Source of the DNA: Armatimonadota bacterium
GTDB lineage: Bacteria > Sysuimicrobiota > Sysuimicrobiia > Sysuimicrobiales > Humicultoraceae
Direction of reading: 5' to 3'
Length of the DNA: 11,134 bases
Assembly (NCBI GenBank): GCA_016199305.1
Contig: JACQGZ010000148.1
Coordinates: 1 to 11,134, forward strand
Shown here: piece by piece, positions 7,713-11,134 of the stretch
Numbering within the stretch: position 1 is the stretch's first letter
Layout: every line of letters begins with the position of its first letter
The notes under the pieces: generated by a model
The model's input: the letters and a program-made list of their open reading frames with translations, nothing else
Database searches by the model: none
What the model was told of the DNA's origin: nothing
Program-made: the position numbers and the translations under genes

Positions 7713-7791
7713 GGCTCTCCGGATGGGCGGGGGAGCGCCCAGGAGCCGAGAGGGCCGCTCCCGTGGGATCGCGGTCGGAAGCGGCCCTCCC
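7713..7791 (-). other. Two tandem RNA hairpins between binding-protein and permease genes
   Basis: The spacer 7683-7798 contains two inverted repeats. The first in the transcript pairs 7780-7789 with 7750-7759 (10 bp, core AGGGCCGCT/AGCGGCCCT), extended inward by three more pairs after one mismatch. The second pairs 7743-7747 with 7713-7717 and, after an internal loop, 7736-7741 with 7724-7729. Neither is followed by a T run, so they are not typical intrinsic terminators. This arrangement resembles the processing or stabilising structures that keep binding-protein mRNA more abundant than permease mRNA in operons such as malEFG. The pairing is seen; the function is inferred. Confidence 0.5.
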
Positions 7792-7798
7792 TGATTTC

Positions 7799-9175
7799 CT
7801 ATCTGATCCCCATAGCCGCCTTGTAGGCCGCGAGCTGCTTGTCGCGCCCACGGGCGTTGGTCAGCTTCTCCCACTCCGCGGCTGCGGCGTCGAGCGCCGC
7901 CTTGGGGGTCAACTGGCTGGTGAAGGCCAGCTGGATCTGCCGGTCCAGCACATCCGTGTACTCGAAGCTGCTGGGGATGCGCAGTTCCGGGTAGAGGGCC
8001 TCGATCGCCTGCTTGTAGACCGTCAGATACTCCTTCGGCGCCAGCCTGGCCACTTGAGGTGAGGCGAAGTGGCTGGTCCGGAAGAAATCCTGCCCGGTGT
8101 TGGGATCGATGACGAGCTTGAGGCTCTCCTCCTTGGACTCGTAGAAGCGGACGACCTGCCAGGCCGCTTCCACATTCCTGCTGGCCTTGGTCACCCCCAG
8201 GAGCCAGCCGCCGGCCGCCGTGGAGCGCCAGACGACGGTGTTCCCTTTCTTCACCCCGGGGATGGGGGCGAAGCCCATCTTGGCGCCGGGCACCGCCTTC
8301 TCCAGCTCGGCCACCCGCTTGCCCTCGTCGGGCCAGTGGATGGAGACGGCGACCCGACCCTTCATGAAGGCGTTGAAGAGCTCGTCCCACTCCCAGTTGA
8401 GCACCCCGGGGGGCTGCAGGGCGACCAGGTCCTTCATCTCCGAGAGCGCCTGAACCGCGCAGGCGTCATTGATGCGCGGCTTCATGGTCTGCGGGTCGAA
8501 GAGCTGGGCGTTGGGCCCGCAGTAGGAGAAGTAGCGCAGCAGGTACCAGTAGAACGCCCGGCCGCGCTTGAGCTGGTCGGCGTACCCGTAGAAGTTCTTC
8601 TGCGGGTTGCGGAAGAACTTGGCCACGTCGGCGAGCTGTTGCCAGGTCTGCGGCGGCGCCAGGTTGTAGCCGAACTGCTGCCTGAAGGCGGCCTTGTTCT
8701 TGGCGTCGTCGAAGAGGTCTTTGCGATAGTACATCAGCAGGACGTCGCCGTCCATCACCAGCCCGTAGATCTTCCCGCCGAACGTGGAGTGCCACGTGCG
8801 GAACCCGGAGACGATGTCGTCCCAGTCCACGGGGAACTTCTGCATCAGCTCGTCCAGAGGCTGGAGGAAGGGCGCGTAGTCCCCCAGCCATGCCGGGTTG
8901 TACTGCAGGATGTCGAACGCTCCCGTTCCGGAAGTCAACTCGAGCAGCTGCTTCTTGTACATGTCGCTGACATCGATCCCGACGACCTTGATATCGATGC
9001 CGAAGCGCTGCTTGATGATGGGCGCGCGCTGCTGCCAGGGAATGGCGAAGTGGCCGGCGTGAATCGACAGGGTGAGCGTCGTGCCCGGGTACCTGGGTTG
9101 GGCGTACGAGGGTAGCAGCGTCAAGACCAGGACGGCTACCGTGGCCAAGAGCAGGACGTGTATCGGCCTGCGCAC
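7799..9175 (-). CDS. Secreted ABC sugar-binding protein (solute-binding family 1)
   Basis: This 458-residue extracytoplasmic binding protein is first in the leftward operon. Residues 1-25 form a signal peptide (RR-P, a hydrophobic run, then SYA before Gln26); there is no lipobox Cys, so the mature protein is released or held some other way than by a lipid anchor. Family 1 features include FDILQYNPAWLGDYA near the first lobe hinge, the MDGDVLLMYYRKDLFDD segment, the W..L...AKFF region, and AAGGWLLGVTKASRN with FYESKE in the second lobe. The length matches CUT1 sugar binders. The ligand is unknown; inositol or an inositol-like glycoside is inferred from the gene neighbours. GTG at 9175 is preferred over GTG at 9181 because GGGAGG is 7 bases before the former and only 1 base before the latter. 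Being first, next to the divergent spacer, it should be the most highly transcribed gene of the unit. Confidence 0.95.
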   Translation of the reverse strand: MRRPIHVLLLATVAVLVLTLLPSYAQPRYPGTTLTLSIHAGHFAIPWQQRAPIIKQRFGIDIKVVGIDVSDMYKKQLLELTSGTGAFDILQYNPAWLGDYAPFLQPLDELMQKFPVDWDDIVSGFRTWHSTFGGKIYGLVMDGDVLLMYYRKDLFDDAKNKAAFRQQFGYNLAPPQTWQQLADVAKFFRNPQKNFYGYADQLKRGRAFYWYLLRYFSYCGPNAQLFDPQTMKPRINDACAVQALSEMKDLVALQPPGVLNWEWDELFNAFMKGRVAVSIHWPDEGKRVAELEKAVPGAKMGFAPIPGVKKGNTVVWRSTAAGGWLLGVTKASRNVEAAWQVVRFYESKEESLKLVIDPNTGQDFFRTSHFASPQVARLAPKEYLTVYKQAIEALYPELRIPSSFEYTDVLDRQIQLAFTSQLTPKAALDAAAAEWEKLTNARGRDKQLAAYKAAMGIR

Positions 9176-9182
9176 AATCACA

Positions 9183-9192
9183 CCTCCCTTTT
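9183..9192 (-). promoter_or_regulatory. Strong ribosome-binding site of the binding-protein gene
   Basis: The minus strand reads AAAAGGGAGG followed by TG, close to the full complement of the 16S rRNA tail. It lies 7 bases before GTG at 9175. This is among the best ribosome-binding sites in the window, in keeping with high expression of a solute-binding protein. Confidence 0.65.
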
Positions 9193-9253
9193 CGGCCTGC
9201 GAGAGTGAGCGTCCCGAGCGGATGAGGCGCCCGGTTACGGCGCGATGGATCTC

Positions 9254-9440
9254 TCACCCCCTTTCCGGCGATCCGACCGGCGAAGGGTCTCCCCGGGTGA
9301 GCAGGGGACCGAGGTATGCCATGCTCTCCGCCGCCGCCCGGTCGGGATCATGGGCATACGTAGCCAAACTCACTGCGCCTCTGCAACGCGTGCTCGAAGG
9401 GAAACTCGCGGTAGGCTTCGACGCCAAAGGCAAGACGCAT
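9254..9440 (-). pseudogene. Probable 5' remnant of a TIM-barrel sugar isomerase/epimerase gene
   Basis: ATG at 9440, with GGAGAG just upstream, opens a 30-codon frame that begins MRLAFGVEAYREFPFEHAL and continues QRRSEFGY before stopping at 9350-9348. That pattern (start, beta strand, AYREFP, amphipathic helix, ELGY-like turn) is the usual N-terminus of IolE/IolI-type sugar-phosphate isomerases. After GY the expected strand with a metal-proximal Glu is missing and the frame hits a stop. A second frame, reading AHDPDRAAAESMAYLG, continues for about 35 codons to a stop at 9256-9254, consistent with a deletion plus frameshift. The break coincides with one arm of the inverted repeat at 9314-9359. 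Alternatives are a short leader peptide or chance. The resemblance is judged by eye from a short segment. Confidence 0.4.
9314..9359. repeat. Interrupted inverted repeat GTATGCC...GGCATAC
   Basis: On the plus strand GTATGCC-ATG (9314-9323) is matched by CATGGGCATAC (9349-9359): 10 paired bases per arm with one unpaired base and a 25-base GC-rich spacer. It could be an operator for a regulator binding two half-sites, an mRNA hairpin in the leftward leader, or the ends of a small element that disrupted the gene remnant. The repeat is seen; its role is open. Confidence 0.5.
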
Positions 9441-9500
9441 GACTCTCCGACCCGCGGGCTGCTACTCTCCTGTTCCACGCGCGCCTCCCCGCTCCTCCTG

Positions 9501-9528
9501 GGCGCACCTCGACGCCCGGAGGCGTGCC
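9501..9528 (+). promoter_or_regulatory. Stem-loop / inverted repeat upstream of iolB
   Basis: GGCGCACCTC (9501-9510) can pair with GAGGCGTGCC (9519-9528) across an 8-base loop. As RNA this is a 10-bp stem with one G-U pair and one A-C mismatch. It ends 44 bases before the iolB ATG and is followed by the palindrome TGATATCA at 9537-9544. It may be an operator or leader structure for iolBC; no family of regulator can be named. Confidence 0.35.
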
Positions 9529-9572
9529 TGCTAGGTTGATATCAGCATGCGCGACAAGCCCTCCGGGGCGGG

Positions 9573-10496
9573 ATGGCACGCATGATCTACACGGCGGAGA
9601 CGCTGCTGGTCCGCGCCCTGGCCTACGGTGAGCGGCCCCAGGTGCTCAACCGGATCACCGCCGCCGCGGCCGGGTGGGCCCTGCTGAACATGGAAGTGCG
9701 CCGTCTCGGCCGGGGGGAGACGTGGACGGGCCACACGGGGGAACACGAGGCGGCGATCGTCCTCCTGGGCGGGCGCTGCGCCGTCACCTCCGACCGGGGG
9801 GCCTGGCCGAGCATCGGGCGGCGGCGCGACGTCTTCGGGGGGATGCCCTACGCGCTGTATCTGCCCCGGCGGACGGGCTTTGCCCTGAGCGCCGTGACCG
9901 AGCCGCTGGACCTCGCCTACTGCTGGGTGCCCACCGACCAGGACCACCCCGCCCGGCTGGTGACGCCCGCGGACTGCCCGATCGAGGTGCGCGGCGGGGG
10001 CACCGCCACGCGCCAGATCAACAGCATTCTCCCGCCGGGGTTCGACTGTCACCGCCTGGTCTGTGTCGAGGTCTACACCCCGGGAGGCAACTGGAGCAGC
10101 TATCCGCCCCACAAGCACGACGTCCACCGGGAGGACGAGCAGGGTACCGTCCTGGAGGCCGACCTGGAGGAGATCTACTTCTACAGGTTCGACCGCCCCG
10201 GCGCCTTCGCCCTCCAGCGCATCTACACGGCCGATCGGGCGATCGACGCCGTCGTCGTCGCGCAGGACAACGACATCGTCCTGGTGCCGCAAGGCTACCA
10301 TCCGGTCAGCGCCGCCTACGGCTATGACTGCTATTACCTCAACTTCCTGGCGGGCTCGGCGCAGTCGCTGGCCAATGCCGAGGACCCAGCCCACGCCTGG
10401 GTGCGGACGACCTGGAGGGGGACGGATCCCCGCGTCCCTCTCGTCACCTCTGAGATGGAAGAGGGCGCGGCCACCGAACCGGAACGGCGTCGATGA
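9573..10496 (+). CDS. iolB: 5-deoxy-glucuronate isomerase
   Basis: This 307-residue protein is an IolB-family cupin that isomerises 5-deoxy-glucuronate to 2-deoxy-5-keto-gluconate in inositol catabolism. The two tandem cupin folds are visible. The second carries the signature SSYPPHKHD at 175-183 (His180, His182), EEIYFYRF at 199-206, VPQGYHPV at 238-245 (His243) and YDCYYLNFLAG at 251-261, the most diagnostic parts of the family. The C-terminus from about 285 is a charged tail, making the protein longer than the roughly 270 residues of the Bacillus enzyme. No NTG start lies between the in-frame stop at 9537-9539 and ATG 9573. ATG at 9582 (three codons in) is a possible alternative, and neither has a strong ribosome-binding site. 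It is the first gene of the rightward unit and overlaps iolC by 4 bases (ATGA). Confidence 0.95.
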   Translation: MARMIYTAETLLVRALAYGERPQVLNRITAAAAGWALLNMEVRRLGRGETWTGHTGEHEAAIVLLGGRCAVTSDRGAWPSIGRRRDVFGGMPYALYLPRRTGFALSAVTEPLDLAYCWVPTDQDHPARLVTPADCPIEVRGGGTATRQINSILPPGFDCHRLVCVEVYTPGGNWSSYPPHKHDVHREDEQGTVLEADLEEIYFYRFDRPGAFALQRIYTADRAIDAVVVAQDNDIVLVPQGYHPVSAAYGYDCYYLNFLAGSAQSLANAEDPAHAWVRTTWRGTDPRVPLVTSEMEEGAATEPERRR

Positions 10497-11134
10497 CCGA
10501 TCGCAGCTATGACGTGCTGGCGATCGGGCGCAGCTCGATCGACCTCTACTCGAACGACATCGGCGCGCCGTTCCCTCAGATCGCCTCCTTTGCCGCCTAC
10601 GTCGGCGGGTCACCCACGAATGTCAGCGTGGGGGTGCGGCGGCTGGGCCTGCGCTCGGCCTTGCTCACCGCGGTCGGCGACGATCCGGTCGGGGACTTCA
10701 TCGTGCACTTCCTGCGCGGGGAGGGGGTGGAGACGCGGTTCATCCCGACCAAGCCGGGCTACCGCAGCAGCGCCGTCCTGCTGGGGATCGAGCCGCCCGA
10801 CCGCTTCCCCCTCGTCTTCTACCGCGACAACTGCGCCGACATCCAACTCACCGTCGACGACGTGCGGGCCGCCCCCGTGGCCGAGAGCCGCGCCCTCTTC
10901 ATCACCGGCACGGGCCTCAGCCGGGACCCCGGCCGCAGCGCCACCCTCTTCGCCGCGGAGCGGGCCAGCGCCGTGGGGACGCCGGTCTTCCTCGACTTCG
11001 ACCTGCGCCCCGACCTGTGGCACGACCCGCGGGCCTACGGCCTCACCGTGCGCTCGGCGTTGCCGCTGGTAGACGTCGCCGTCGGCACAGAGGCGGAGGT
11101 GGCGGCCGCCCTGGGCGGCGGAGACGCAGGCGGA
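10493..11134 (+). CDS. iolC: 5-dehydro-2-deoxygluconokinase, N-terminal 214 residues (partial, runs off right edge)
   Basis: This frame stays open from the ATG at 10493 to the window edge and gives 214 residues of a PfkB/ribokinase-family sugar kinase. IolC-type features are AIGRSSIDLYSNDIG at 10-24, AAYVGGSPTNVSVG at 34-47 (the PfkB substrate-binding glycine segment), RLGLRSALLTAVGDDPVG at 50-67, the TKPGYRSS segment at 86-93, FYRDNCADIQLT at 109-120 and LDFDLRP at 167-173. These match 5-dehydro-2-deoxygluconokinase, which phosphorylates 2-deoxy-5-keto-gluconate with ATP. The C-terminal catalytic GAGD region lies beyond the window. The start overlaps the iolB stop (ATGA), so translation is coupled. 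Whether an aldolase domain is fused at the C-terminus, as in some IolC proteins, cannot be seen here. Confidence 0.93.
   Translation, partial: MTDRSYDVLAIGRSSIDLYSNDIGAPFPQIASFAAYVGGSPTNVSVGVRRLGLRSALLTAVGDDPVGDFIVHFLRGEGVETRFIPTKPGYRSSAVLLGIEPPDRFPLVFYRDNCADIQLTVDDVRAAPVAESRALFITGTGLSRDPGRSATLFAAERASAVGTPVFLDFDLRPDLWHDPRAYGLTVRSALPLVDVAVGTEAEVAAALGGGDAGG

Larger units (their letters stand above)
9176..9572. promoter_or_regulatory. Divergent intergenic spacer between the binding-protein gene and iolB
   Basis: This stretch of about 400 bases must carry the promoters for both transcription units. I see no convincing -35/-10 pair on either strand; the genome's sigma consensus may be GC-rich or the promoters may need an activator. 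It contains an inverted repeat at 9314-9359, a putative gene remnant at 9254-9440 and a stem-loop at 9501-9528, listed separately. The plus-strand open frame through 9072-9539 is antisense to the binding protein's signal peptide and resembles no protein I know. Confidence 0.6.

Noticed and set aside
9381..9395. GCAACGCGTGC as a LacI-type operator
   Set aside because: Only the central ACGCGT is palindromic; the outer bases do not match and the site lies inside the isomerase remnant.
9072..9539. 155-codon plus-strand open frame across the divergent spacer
   Set aside because: Half of it is antisense to the binding-protein signal peptide, it has no recognisable domain, and the opposite strand holds the better coding signal.
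1..11134. CRISPR arrays, tRNA or rRNA genes, insertion sequences
   Set aside because: No regularly spaced repeats, tRNA-like cloverleaf segments, rRNA motifs or transposase-like proteins were seen.

Overview
The window is very GC-rich chromosomal DNA. Genes are packed with 4-bp ATGA/GTGA overlaps, GTG starts are frequent, and the Shine-Dalgarno (SD) sequences are bacterial. This fits a high-GC soil or thermophilic bacterium (actinobacterial, chloroflexal or a related uncultured phylum). Nothing in the sequence fixes the phylum.

The content is a carbohydrate catabolic locus centred on inositol. Two transcription units diverge from a spacer at about 9176-9572. Leftward (minus strand), in transcription order: a secreted ABC solute-binding protein (9175-7799), two ABC permeases (7682-6753, 6756-5941), an IolE-like inosose dehydratase (5938-5036), two Gfo/Idh/MocA dehydrogenases (5020-3863, 3866-2748), an IolI-like keto-inositol isomerase (2725-1865), a third Gfo/Idh/MocA dehydrogenase (1868-876) and a Cof-type HAD hydrolase (879-73). 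The first 10 codons of another gene (30-1) follow. Rightward (plus strand): IolB (9573-10496) and the first 214 codons of IolC (10493 to the window edge).

Proposed working scheme: the ABC system imports an inositol or an inositol-like sugar or glycoside. One or more Gfo/Idh/MocA enzymes oxidise a ring hydroxyl to a ketone, IolI moves the keto group between positions, and IolE dehydrates the inosose. IolB and IolC then isomerise and phosphorylate the ring-opened acid. IolD (ring hydrolase), an IolJ-type aldolase and IolA are not in the window and may lie to the right of iolC. No ABC ATPase gene is visible. Three dehydrogenases with different active-site signatures alongside two TIM-barrel keto-sugar enzymes is more than myo-inositol alone needs. 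The locus may therefore also process inositol isomers or 3-keto-glycosides.

Oddities: one dehydrogenase has no usable NTG start, and its ribosome-binding site points at an ACG codon. The divergent spacer holds what looks like the broken 5' end of a further TIM-barrel isomerase gene, ending at an inverted repeat. Two tandem hairpins separate the binding-protein gene from the permeases.
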